A DNA stretch of 33,403 bases from an uncultured Methanobrevibacter sp. (GTDB taxonomy: Archaea > Methanobacteriota > Methanobacteria > Methanobacteriales > Methanobacteriaceae). Location of the stretch: contig CADAAJ010000023.1 in assembly GCA_902785855.1 (NCBI GenBank), forward strand, positions 1 to 33,403, written 5' to 3'. The position numbers and the translations under genes are program-made. The first letter of the stretch is position 1. Each line of letters starts with the position of its first letter. Under the pieces are notes generated by a model. It worked only from the letters and a program-made list of their open reading frames with translations. It made no database searches and was not told the origin of the DNA. Positions 17,493 through 24,489 of the stretch are shown piece after piece.

Positions 17493-18428
17493 ATGAAAGA
17501 TAAAACATCCATTAATAGAAAATCAAACACAGGCGCAGTCGAACATGAAACTAGAGTTCATGATAGAGAAGGAGACATAATGGCTATCGCATCAAAAGAT
17601 GTTATTTCAATCCCTCCTTCAAAAAGTATTAAAGATACTGCAAAAGTCATGATGGAACATGAATTTAGAAGATTACCAATCACTGATCCAGGTTCTGGTA
17701 AAGTCTTAGGTATTGTAACAGTAATGGATATATTGGATTTCTTTGGTGGAGGTAAAAAATTCAATATCATTGAGAAAAAGTACCAAGATAACTTCTTAGC
17801 AGCTATCAATGAACCAGTTAGAGAAATCATGTCTCGTGGCGTTGTAACTTTATCAAATAAAGCTTCTATTGGTGAAACAATTGAAGTTATGTCATCAAAT
17901 CATGTAGGAGCAATCCCTCTTGTTGACAATGATAATAAACTTGTAGGAATTGTCACTGAAAGAGATATTGTATTATCATTATCTGGTGTTATTTCAAAAG
18001 AAACTGTACAGGACTACATGAGTCATAAAGTATTTACTACTACTCCTGGAACTCCACTTGAAAGTGCATGTAAAATTATGGTTAGGAATGGTTTAAGAAG
18101 GATTCCAATCATTGGTGGAGAAGCAGATATATCAAAAGCAAGTAAAAAATTATTAGGTATTTTAACTTCAACTGATGTTATAAGATTCTTAAATGCAAAA
18201 GAGTTATTTGATAAATTAAACTCTAACTTAGCAACTGATGTATTAAAAACACAAATTTCAGATATTATGGCTAAAGAACCTATTACAGTATCTCAGGACA
18301 TGGGTATTGGTGATTTATGCACATTATTTGCTGAAAAAAATATTGGTGGAGTGCCAGTTGTTAAAGATGATGAAGTAATTGGTATTATTACTGAAAGAGA
18401 TATTTTAAGAGCAGTAAAAAGATATTAA
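17493..18428 (+). CDS. Four-CBS-domain protein (first of a pair)
   Basis: 311 residues composed of an N-terminal segment of about 25 residues and four CBS domains, each ending in the usual G-I-V-T-x-x-D pattern (for example LVGIVTERDIVLS, LLGILTSTDVIRF, VIGIITERDILRA). CBS pairs usually bind adenosyl ligands and act as energy or redox sensors; no effector domain is attached. GAGGTG at 17482-17487 precedes the ATG at 17493 with proper spacing, so the upstream GTG at 17487 is rejected. It is followed after 24 bases by a second CBS gene. Confidence 0.88.
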   Translation: MKDKTSINRKSNTGAVEHETRVHDREGDIMAIASKDVISIPPSKSIKDTAKVMMEHEFRRLPITDPGSGKVLGIVTVMDILDFFGGGKKFNIIEKKYQDNFLAAINEPVREIMSRGVVTLSNKASIGETIEVMSSNHVGAIPLVDNDNKLVGIVTERDIVLSLSGVISKETVQDYMSHKVFTTTPGTPLESACKIMVRNGLRRIPIIGGEADISKASKKLLGILTSTDVIRFLNAKELFDKLNSNLATDVLKTQISDIMAKEPITVSQDMGIGDLCTLFAEKNIGGVPVVKDDEVIGIITERDILRAVKRY

Positions 18429-18452
18429 TCTTTTAATTTAGAGGTGATAATT

Positions 18453-19253
18453 ATGCAAATTAAGAATTTGATGTCTGAAGATTTAATTACAATAGACAAA
18501 GATCAAAATCTTTCTGATGCTTTGAAATTATTACGTAAACATAATGTTTCACGTTTGCCTGTAATCAATAATAAAGAGTTAGTAGGTATTATTTCTGAAA
18601 GAGATATAGCTAATAAGCTTGGTTCTTCAAAATATGAAAGTATGCCTGCATCAAGACTTCATGTTTCATCTGTAATGGTTAAAGATGTATTTACAGTTCC
18701 TAAAACAATGCAATTAGATGAAGTAGCAAAAATAATGTTGGAAAAAGGCATAGGTTCACTTCCAATTGTGGATGATGATAAAATGATTGGAATTGTTTCT
18801 AAAGCTGATTTTGTTACTCTTGCTGTAGGAATTGCTTTTGACAAAATTACTGTTAAAGAAATCATGTCTGATGATTTAATATCTGTATCTCCAAGTGAAA
18901 GACTTGTTCATGCAAGAAGACAAATGATTGAGTTTAAAGTTGGAAGATTACCAGTTATTGAAGAAGGTAAACTTGTTGGAATGTTAACTTCTAAAGATTT
19001 AATGAGAGCTTTCATTGACTTTAGAAAAAAAGTTCCAGAAAAATATCAAAAATCTCAAATTAAAGAGGTTTTAGTAGAAGATATAATGTCTTCTAACCCT
19101 ATATTCACATCAAAACAAACTAATATATCTGAGGTAGCCAAAATCATGATGGATACTGGATTTAATGGGTTACCTGTTGTTGAAGATGATGATGTTGTAG
19201 GTATTATAACACAAACTGATATTTTAAGACTAATTGAAAAATTAGAATCTTAA
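18453..19253 (+). CDS. Four-CBS-domain protein (second of a pair)
   Basis: 266 residues, four CBS domains from end to end (LVGIISERDIANK, MIGIVSKADFVTL, LVGMLTSKDLMRA, VVGIITQTDILRL), with no other module. Each pair could bind a nucleotide such as AMP, ATP or SAM. The ATG at 18453 has GAGGTGAT at 18441-18448; the in-frame GTG at 18444 lies inside that ribosome binding site and is not the start. It is probably co-transcribed with the preceding CBS gene. A long T-run follows the stop. Confidence 0.88.
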   Translation: MQIKNLMSEDLITIDKDQNLSDALKLLRKHNVSRLPVINNKELVGIISERDIANKLGSSKYESMPASRLHVSSVMVKDVFTVPKTMQLDEVAKIMLEKGIGSLPIVDDDKMIGIVSKADFVTLAVGIAFDKITVKEIMSDDLISVSPSERLVHARRQMIEFKVGRLPVIEEGKLVGMLTSKDLMRAFIDFRKKVPEKYQKSQIKEVLVEDIMSSNPIFTSKQTNISEVAKIMMDTGFNGLPVVEDDDVVGIITQTDILRLIEKLES

Positions 19254-19259
19254 ATATCC

Positions 19260-19275
19260 TTTTTTCTTTTTTTTT
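19260..19275 (+). terminator. Poly-T tract after the CBS genes
   Basis: Six T, one C and nine T follow the stop codon at 19253. T-rich tracts act as archaeal transcription terminators without needing a hairpin. It ends only three bases before the first possible pheA codon, so pheA transcription may depend on read-through or a nearby start. Confidence 0.5.
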
Positions 19276-19287
19276 AAGGTGATTCGC

Positions 19288-20091
19288 ATTACTTTAATAT
19301 CATTTTTAGGTCCTAAAGGAACATTTACTCATCAGGCAGCTAATATTTTGGGAGATGAGTTAATTCCGTATTGTACTATTCCTGCTGTTATGGAAAGTGT
19401 TTTTAATGAAGAATCTTCAATGGGTGTTGTTCCTATTGAGAACTCTATTGAAGGTCCTGTGGGAATAACTTTAGATTCCCTTGCACATAATTTTGATTTA
19501 AAAATATTTAAAGAAATTATTATTCCTATTAATCAGAATTTAATTGTTAATCCAGAAACTAAATTGGAAGATATTAAAGATGTGTATTCTCACTCTCAGG
19601 CTATTTCTCAATGCAGTGAATTTATTTCAAAAAATAATCTCCAGCCTCATTATTCTGTTAGTACTGCAAGAGCTGCAAAAGATATAATTGGGGATAAAAC
19701 AAAAGCTGCAATTGGAAATGCAAATGTTGTGGATTTATATGATTTAGAAATTCTTAAATCTAATATTCAGGATACTGATAATAATAAAACTCGTTTTGTT
19801 GTTTTGTCTAAAAAACAGCATAAACCAACTGGCAGAGATAAAACATCCATAATTTTTTCTATTTATGAAGACCGTCCTGGAAGTTTATATAAAATTTTAG
19901 GTATTTTTGAAAAAGATAATGTTAACTTAACTAAAATTGAATCAAGACCATCTAAAGAAGCTTTAGGTAAATATTTATTTTTTGTTGATTTTTATGGTCA
20001 TGTTGATGATGAGTTGACACAAAATATCTTATCTGAAATTAAAAATAATACATATTTTTTCAAAATTTTAGGTTCATATCCAGAATTTTAA
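19288..20091 (+). CDS. pheA: Prephenate dehydratase with ACT domain
   Basis: About 267 residues. The catalytic domain begins SFLGPKGTFTHQAA and includes NKTRFVVLS, whose Thr-Arg-Phe is the catalytic signature. The C-terminal ACT domain (about 190-265) has IESRPSK, the Phe-binding ESRP motif, so feedback inhibition by phenylalanine is expected. It converts prephenate to phenylpyruvate. The start is odd: the open frame begins with a GTG at 19279, but that GTG lies inside AAGGTGATT, which looks like the ribosome binding site. The codon at the normal distance from it is ATT at 19288. Both starts are possible. Confidence 0.9.
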   Translation: MTLISFLGPKGTFTHQAANILGDELIPYCTIPAVMESVFNEESSMGVVPIENSIEGPVGITLDSLAHNFDLKIFKEIIIPINQNLIVNPETKLEDIKDVYSHSQAISQCSEFISKNNLQPHYSVSTARAAKDIIGDKTKAAIGNANVVDLYDLEILKSNIQDTDNNKTRFVVLSKKQHKPTGRDKTSIIFSIYEDRPGSLYKILGIFEKDNVNLTKIESRPSKEALGKYLFFVDFYGHVDDELTQNILSEIKNNTYFFKILGSYPEF

Positions 20092-20164
20092 TTAATTTAA
20101 GGTAAACTTTAAATTATTGTTTAGATATATTATTAACATTAATATTAATTTCAGGAGGGTAGAG

Positions 20165-20881
20165 ATGACTGATGATAGAGATAGACTTCTAATGATTATG
20201 AATAATTTAGAAGCAGATTATAAGTCTGGAAAGATTTCTGCAGAGAAATATAGTTATTTCCGTTCTAAATATGAAGATAAATTAAATTCTCTTGATGCTC
20301 AACAAGCTACTATGAGAATTAGGTCCATGCAAGGTAAACCATCTTCACCAAGAAATAATCGTAGGAAAAGAAGTAAAAGCCCAGCCGGAAATAAGAAAAA
20401 ACAAGAACAGGATCTTGTTCAAAAATACATTATTAATCCAAAAAAGGATGATGTTCGATATAATAAAAAGAAACAATCCTCTGATAGTGGTTCATTTAAA
20501 TTGATATTACTTTTAATATTAGTTATTGCATTTACAGCAGGTATTGCTTATGGTGTTTTTAACTTGGATTCTGATACAATTTCTGATGTTAATCCGGTTG
20601 CTACTGTTCAAGATACAGCATTTCCTGAAATTAAAGAAGTTGCAAATACAACTAACACATCTAAAGTTAAAAGTAATTATACAACCTCGACTAAGACAAC
20701 TACTAAACAAGATTCAAGTATTCAAACTACAACGGATAGTGGTAGTAGGCAATCAAGTAGTAGTTCTAGTTCTAGTTCCAGTTCTAGTGGTAGAAGTTCT
20801 TCCAGTCAAAGTGGTAGTTCCAGTTCTGGTTCTAGCTCGAGTGGATCTTCATCGGGTTCATCATCGACTCCAACACGGTAG
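20165..20881 (+). CDS. Single-pass membrane protein with Ser-rich outer tail
   Basis: 238 residues from the ATG at 20165, chosen because GGAGGG at 20154-20159 precedes it (the frame is open further upstream). Residues 1-55 are a charged helical region (RLLMIMNNLEADYKSGKISAEKY) of the kind seen in short membrane-anchored regulators. Residues 56-108 are very basic. 112-133 form one membrane helix. 134-190 are Thr/Asn-rich, and 193-235 are almost only Ser and Gly. The positive-inside rule puts the basic part in the cytoplasm and the Ser-rich tail outside, a likely wall-spanning or O-glycosylated linker. Function is unknown. Confidence 0.75.
   Translation: MTDDRDRLLMIMNNLEADYKSGKISAEKYSYFRSKYEDKLNSLDAQQATMRIRSMQGKPSSPRNNRRKRSKSPAGNKKKQEQDLVQKYIINPKKDDVRYNKKKQSSDSGSFKLILLLILVIAFTAGIAYGVFNLDSDTISDVNPVATVQDTAFPEIKEVANTTNTSKVKSNYTTSTKTTTKQDSSIQTTTDSGSRQSSSSSSSSSSSSGRSSSSQSGSSSSGSSSSGSSSGSSSTPTR
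20740..20870 (+). repeat. Low-complexity AGT/TCT/TCC serine-codon tract
   Basis: Iterated Ser and Gly codons (AGT, TCT, TCC, GGT, TCA) encode the Ser-rich tail of the preceding gene. Short, imperfect units such as GTTCTA/GTTCCA recur. Mixed codons suggest selection on the protein rather than a young DNA expansion. Confidence 0.7.
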
Positions 20882-20916
20882 AGTTAATTAATTCATTATG
20901 ATTTGAAGGTGAGTTT

Positions 20917-21465
20917 ATGAAAAATAAAATTTCTATAGGTATTATAAGTATTATCTTTGTTTTATTCATTGTTCTATCAGTTTCCACTATTAATGCTGAG
21001 TCATCTAGTGGTAACGATACAATGTTATCAACATCAAAAGATGGTATTGTCATTAATTATCCTTCTGATTGGGGATATTCAAAAGCATCTTCTAATACTT
21101 CAATCATGGCTTTTTCCAAACTTGATTCTATAGATTCATCAGGTATTGGCCAGGTTAACATTAATATTGAAAAAAAATCATTAGGAGGCAGTGATTTTAA
21201 AACATTTGTAGATAAGATGTATAAATCACTACAAAAAGATAAATCATTTAAGTTAATTTCTTCTGGGGATGTTATGGTTCAAGATATTCAAGGTTTAGAG
21301 TATGTTTATACCTCCAGTGAACTTGGTGGTCAAAGACAACATAAAGCCGTATGGTTTGAAAAAAATAATCAGGCATATGTTTTACTTTACAGTGCTCCAG
21401 CAGATCAGTTTGAATCAAATTTATACATTTTTGAATATATACTTGAGAATATGGAAATTACATAA
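20917..21465 (+). CDS. Secreted PsbP-like protein
   Basis: 182 residues. A signal peptide (1-27, ending INA) precedes a mature domain of about 150 residues with DGIVINYPSDWGYSKA near its start and GLEYVYTS...HKAVWFEKNNQAYVLLYSAP near its end. This is the pattern of PsbP-related, ligand- or surface-associated domains common in methanogen exported proteins. Its role is unknown. It starts 35 bases after the Ser-tail gene with AAGGTGAG as ribosome binding site, so the two may form a surface-protein operon; coaBC follows after 14 bases. Confidence 0.75.
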   Translation: MKNKISIGIISIIFVLFIVLSVSTINAESSSGNDTMLSTSKDGIVINYPSDWGYSKASSNTSIMAFSKLDSIDSSGIGQVNINIEKKSLGGSDFKTFVDKMYKSLQKDKSFKLISSGDVMVQDIQGLEYVYTSSELGGQRQHKAVWFEKNNQAYVLLYSAPADQFESNLYIFEYILENMEIT

Positions 21466-21479
21466 CTCTTGGTGTTATT

Positions 21480-21992
21480 ATGATAATATTGTGTGTTACT
21501 GGCAGTGTTGCTGCCGGGGAATCTGTAAAATTAGCTCGTGAATTAAGAAGAAATGATGTTGAAGTTAAATGTTTTATGAGTGAAGCTGCATGTGATATAA
21601 TTCATCCAAATTCATTGGAATTTGCCACAGGCAGTGAGGTTGTAACTAAATTAACTGGAAAAATAGAGCATGTTAAGTATGCTCAGGAAGATTTAATACT
21701 TGTTGCACCAGCTACTGCAAATACAATTTCCAAATTTGCATATAAAATTGCAGATAATCCTATTTCTACTCTTTTAATTACTGCACAGGGACATAATACT
21801 CCAATTCTTTTTGTTCCTTCAATGCATGATTCTATGTATGATGCAATCAAGGAAAACATTGAAAAAATTAAAAATGAAGGTTCAGCATCTTTTTTAAATC
21901 CTAAAATGGATGAAGGAAAAGCTAAATTTCCATCAAAAGAAGATATTGTTCTTGAATCATTAAGAACTATTAATTTAAATAAAAAGGACTGA
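21480..21992 (+). CDS. coaC: Phosphopantothenoylcysteine decarboxylase half (CoaC) of CoaBC
   Basis: 170 residues matching the FMN-dependent decarboxylase half of CoaBC (Dfp): CVTGSVAAGESVKLARELRR at the start, His64 in KIEHVKYA as probable catalytic His, and LVAPATANTISKFAYKIADN. It decarboxylates phosphopantothenoylcysteine to phosphopantetheine. The frame stops at TGA 21990-21992 after NLNKKD. The ligase half continues in the +1 frame with no canonical start codon. Deleting one A from the A5 run in AATAAAAAGG (21981-21985) would fuse the two halves into one normal CoaBC, so this may be a frameshifted gene rather than a natural split. The ribosome binding site is GGTGTTATT. Confidence 0.85.
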   Translation: MIILCVTGSVAAGESVKLARELRRNDVEVKCFMSEAACDIIHPNSLEFATGSEVVTKLTGKIEHVKYAQEDLILVAPATANTISKFAYKIADNPISTLLITAQGHNTPILFVPSMHDSMYDAIKENIEKIKNEGSASFLNPKMDEGKAKFPSKEDIVLESLRTINLNKKD

Positions 21993-21993
21993 T

Positions 21994-22638
21994 ATTATCA
22001 AAAATAAAAGGATTTTAATAAGTTTGGGAGGAACTTATGAACCTATAGATTCTGTTAGGGGAATTACTAATAAATCTTCTGGAAAAATGGGGTTGGCTCT
22101 TGCTCGTGAAGCTTATATTCGTGGTGCTGATTTAACATTGGTTGTAGCTAATGTTAATGTTGAAATTCCATCTGTTTTTAATGTTATTCATGTTGAAACA
22201 GGTAAAGAAATGAATGATGTTATTTTAAATTTAATTCCTTCTTTTGATATATTTATTTCTGCAGCCGCAGTTTCTGATTTTGAATTTAGTGAGAAATATG
22301 ATAAAAAAATTGATTCATCATCTTCATTATTCTTAAATTTAAGGCCAACTACTAAAATCATTCGTAAAATTAAAAAAATTAATCCTGATATCTTTTTAGT
22401 TGGATTTAAGGCTGAATTCAATATTTCTACTGATGATATTATTAAATGTGCTAAAAAGCAGATTTTAGATGCGGGTACAGATTTGGTAATAGCTAATGAT
22501 ATTTCCAAAAAGGATTGTAATTTCGGATCAGATAATAATGAAGTTTTAATTATTGATGATGAGGTTTTATCTGTGCCTTTAGCTTCAAAACGTGAAATTG
22601 CAAAAATAATTTTTGATGTTATTTCAAAAAAAGTTTAA
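21994..22638 (+). CDS. coaB: Phosphopantothenate-cysteine ligase half (CoaB) of CoaBC
   Basis: About 214 residues. The Rossmann-type start is KNKRILISLGGTYEPIDSVR followed by GITNKSSGKMG, and then FISAAAVSDFEF and FLVGFKAEFN, all typical of CoaB. It joins cysteine to phosphopantothenate. A TTG at 22024 lies inside the conserved first strand and lacks a ribosome binding site, so it is not a credible start. No ATG, GTG or TTG exists upstream in frame back to the stop at 21976. AAGGA (21984-21988) is five bases from an ATT at 21994, with ATC at 21997. Either a non-canonical start is used, or coaC and coaB were one gene and carry a one-base insertion. Confidence 0.8.
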   Translation: MIKNKRILISLGGTYEPIDSVRGITNKSSGKMGLALAREAYIRGADLTLVVANVNVEIPSVFNVIHVETGKEMNDVILNLIPSFDIFISAAAVSDFEFSEKYDKKIDSSSSLFLNLRPTTKIIRKIKKINPDIFLVGFKAEFNISTDDIIKCAKKQILDAGTDLVIANDISKKDCNFGSDNNEVLIIDDEVLSVPLASKREIAKIIFDVISKKV

Positions 22639-22986
22639 TTTCATATATATTTAATACTTTTTATTTTATAGTTTGTATTATACCTTTTTTTATTTATTAT
22701 TTTTGAGTATTTTTTGTATATGTTAATCTCATAGATATTAATTTAATCATCCGTAAAATTAATTAAAATGATGTCTCAAATGATGGTTGAAATTATTTAT
22801 AATTTTTTTTTAATTTTCATTTTCAAATTCTTATTTTAATGATTTATGTGGGATTTGTTGTGTGTATTAATTTGGATTTTTGGATTGTAATTTAATTTTT
22901 TGATGTGGTAAATTTTCATAGTTTATATTTTAGTCAATTTAATTTTTGGTAAAATTTGTTTAAATTTAGAAAAATATGACCTCATT

Positions 22987-23001
22987 TAAGTAATACTTTT
23001 T
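22987..23001 (+). repeat. 15-base motif, copy 1
   Basis: TAAGTAATACTTTTT, identical to 23199-23213. The core AAGTA-A-TACTT is itself an inverted repeat. The two copies stand on either side of the hairpin at 23066-23142. Confidence 0.55.
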
Positions 23002-23065
23002 TAAATAAATGATGTAAATTAATCTTTAAAAATAAATTTTTTTAAAATAAGTTTTAAATAAAAAT

Positions 23066-23142
23066 AAGTTCGTTCCTTTAGGTATTAGTTAAATGGAGTG
23101 ATTAATAGAGTGAATGTACCTAAAGGACGTTTCACCGAACTT
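23066..23142 (+). ncRNA. Putative structured RNA, two-tier hairpin
   Basis: An outer stem pairs AAGTTCG (23066-23072) with CGAACTT (23136-23142). An inner stem of eleven perfect base pairs joins TCCTTTAGGTA (23074-23084) and TACCTAAAGGA (23117-23127). One unpaired base (T) lies on the 5' side between stems and eight (CGTTTCAC) on the 3' side; the loop has 32 bases. A T-rich run (TTTTATTTTATTT) follows. Stems this long and GC-containing stand out from the AT-rich surroundings. I do not recognise a known RNA family, and it has no adjacent gene to control on the plus strand. The strand is chosen because the T-run follows on the plus side. Confidence 0.4.
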
Positions 23143-23160
23143 TTATTTTATTTGCATTAG
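23110..23160 (+). CDS. Possible 16-residue mini-ORF inside the hairpin
   Basis: A GTG at 23110 opens a frame reading MNVPKGRFTELLFYLH and stopping at TAG 23158-23160. GGAGTGATT at 23095-23103 stands six bases before it, a good ribosome binding site placed in the hairpin loop. The codons span the 3' strands of both stems. An overlapping frame from ATG 23114 encodes 20 residues. It could be a real peptide, the remnant of a longer gene start, or chance. The initiation signal is what makes it worth listing. Confidence 0.25.
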   Translation: MNVPKGRFTELLFYLH

Positions 23161-23198
23161 CATATATAATATTTAATTTTATAGTATAAAAAGCTATC

Positions 23199-23213
23199 TA
23201 AGTAATACTTTTT
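23199..23213 (+). repeat. 15-base motif, copy 2
   Basis: TAAGTAATACTTTTT, an exact copy of 22987-23001. A related 21-base string at 23540-23560 shares TATCT and ATACTTTTTG with the sequence around this copy (CTATCT directly precedes AAGTAATAC here). Confidence 0.55.
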
Positions 23214-23259
23214 GACGATTTTTGTAGTAATTTTTTACTTTTCTTAGAAGTATTTTTTT

Positions 23260-23292
23260 CTTGATTGTCACTTAAAATCAAGTGATTTTTTT
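23260..23292 (+). terminator. Hairpin with T-run in the intergenic region
   Basis: CTTGATT (23260-23266) pairs with AATCAAG (23276-23282) around a nine-base loop. After TGA it runs into seven T (23286-23292). It looks like a plus-strand terminator although no plus-strand gene lies nearby, so it may end a non-coding transcript from this region. Confidence 0.4.
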
Positions 23293-23844
23293 CAAAAATT
23301 TTTTCATTTATTGACATTGTATTATTGTCTTTTTTGTAATGGCTTTATTTTTAGATTAGGTTATTTTTAAAAAATTTATCTTAATATTTCTTTTAATATA
23401 GTGCGGATTCGAATTTAGGATTTGATATGATTTGGGTTTTAGATGGTTGTGTTGTTGCATCATTAATTATTTGTTAGGGTTGATAAAATCTTTGAATGTT
23501 TTTTATAATGTAATTTTTAAGGTATTTATATTTATTGAAGTATCTGGAGTATACTTTTTGGGTTATTGTTTAATCTTCTTTATTTTTTTCCAAGTCATAA
23601 AAAATTAAATCTATATGAACTTTTTGATTTTTATTTAAAATTTAAAAATTTCTTCGTTTTTCTTTATATTTAATGTATGTTGTTACTTTTGGTGTTGTTT
23701 CTATTTTTGGTATATATTATAGAATTGAATTTTAAAGCATCATATTTATCTGCAATTAAATTCATAAGTATTAATTGAGAAGCAAAAGTTTGATATATTT
23801 TGATAAGTATCTAACTAATATTTTTCTATTTAAATTTATTTGAT

Positions 23845-24486
23845 TTAAAAGTTTTTTTCAACAAATAATGCAATATGATCTTTTTCGTAAGGTTCTAATT
23901 TTATTTTTTCATTAATTTTAAATCCTTTTTCTTTTAATTTTTTCTCTTCCTGTTTGAATATCTTTTTAGGTTTTTGTACTACATCAATACTTCTAGCTTT
24001 AATCATTAAAAGTCCCAAACCATCATCATCTGTAAAAAGATTCATATTTTTCATGAATAATTCTGTTTGTGTTGGTTGGGCAACGTCACAATATACCAAA
24101 TCCACTTTTTCTACAAGATTTAAATATTTTTTAGGTTTTGTTGCATCTCCTAAAATTGGTGCAATATTCGGTCTTTGTGTTGAAAGTTGGACTAATTTTT
24201 TTGCTGTAGTTGGTGAAAACTCAACAGCATAAACTCTTCCGTTTATTAAAATATCGGAAATATGTGAAACTGTTGTTCCGGTTGATGCACCTAAATATAA
24301 TACTTTTGAGTTGTCTTGAATATCTAATGTTTCCAATCCGTTTAAAAGTGCTGCAGCTAATTTTGATCGTCTAGGATTCCATAGTCTATATTCGCAATCT
24401 TCTTTAATTAATTCTTCTCCATAAACTGATATTCCAGGATTTAAATTTTTTGTTGCAACATTTCCATCTTTTAAATATACTTTCAT
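23845..24486 (-). CDS. flpA: Fibrillarin-like rRNA/tRNA 2'-O-methyltransferase
   Basis: 213 residues, the usual archaeal fibrillarin length. YRLWNPRRSKLAAALLNG (33-50) precedes the SAM-binding VLYLGASTGTTVSHISDI (62-79). It is the catalytic subunit of box C/D ribonucleoprotein particles, methylating ribose 2'-OH at sites chosen by guide RNAs. It lies three bases after the nop5 stop with AAAGGAGAT as ribosome binding site, so the two subunits are co-transcribed. Confidence 0.96.
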   Translation of the reverse strand: MKVYLKDGNVATKNLNPGISVYGEELIKEDCEYRLWNPRRSKLAAALLNGLETLDIQDNSKVLYLGASTGTTVSHISDILINGRVYAVEFSPTTAKKLVQLSTQRPNIAPILGDATKPKKYLNLVEKVDLVYCDVAQPTQTELFMKNMNLFTDDDGLGLLMIKARSIDVVQKPKKIFKQEEKKLKEKGFKINEKIKLEPYEKDHIALFVEKNF

Positions 24487-24489
24487 GGA

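Larger units (their letters stand above)
22639..23844. other. 1.2 kb convergent intergenic region
   Basis: This very AT-rich gap lies between the converging coaB and flpA genes and has no ORF of normal size. It contains a strong hairpin with an embedded mini-ORF (23066-23160), two copies of a 15-base motif around it, a third partial copy (23540-23560), and a second hairpin with a T-run (23260-23292). The rest looks unstructured. It is unusually long compared with the other gaps in the window and may be a decayed insertion or an RNA gene region. Confidence 0.6.

Noticed and set aside
20526-20891. ORF in another frame over the Ser-rich tract
   Set aside because: Frame-shifted reading of the low-complexity serine codons gives a Val/Leu repeat without support.
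22024-22638. TTG at 22024 as CoaB start
   Set aside because: It would cut the first conserved beta strand and has no ribosome binding site.
22765-22795. ATGATGT and ATGATGG as box C elements of a C/D guide RNA near flpA
   Set aside because: No box D (CTGA) in proper spacing and the last base of box C does not fit.
23400-23420. GGATTCGAATTTAGG as a tRNA T-arm or attachment-site remnant
   Set aside because: No acceptor, D or anticodon arms can be paired nearby; only a short resemblance.
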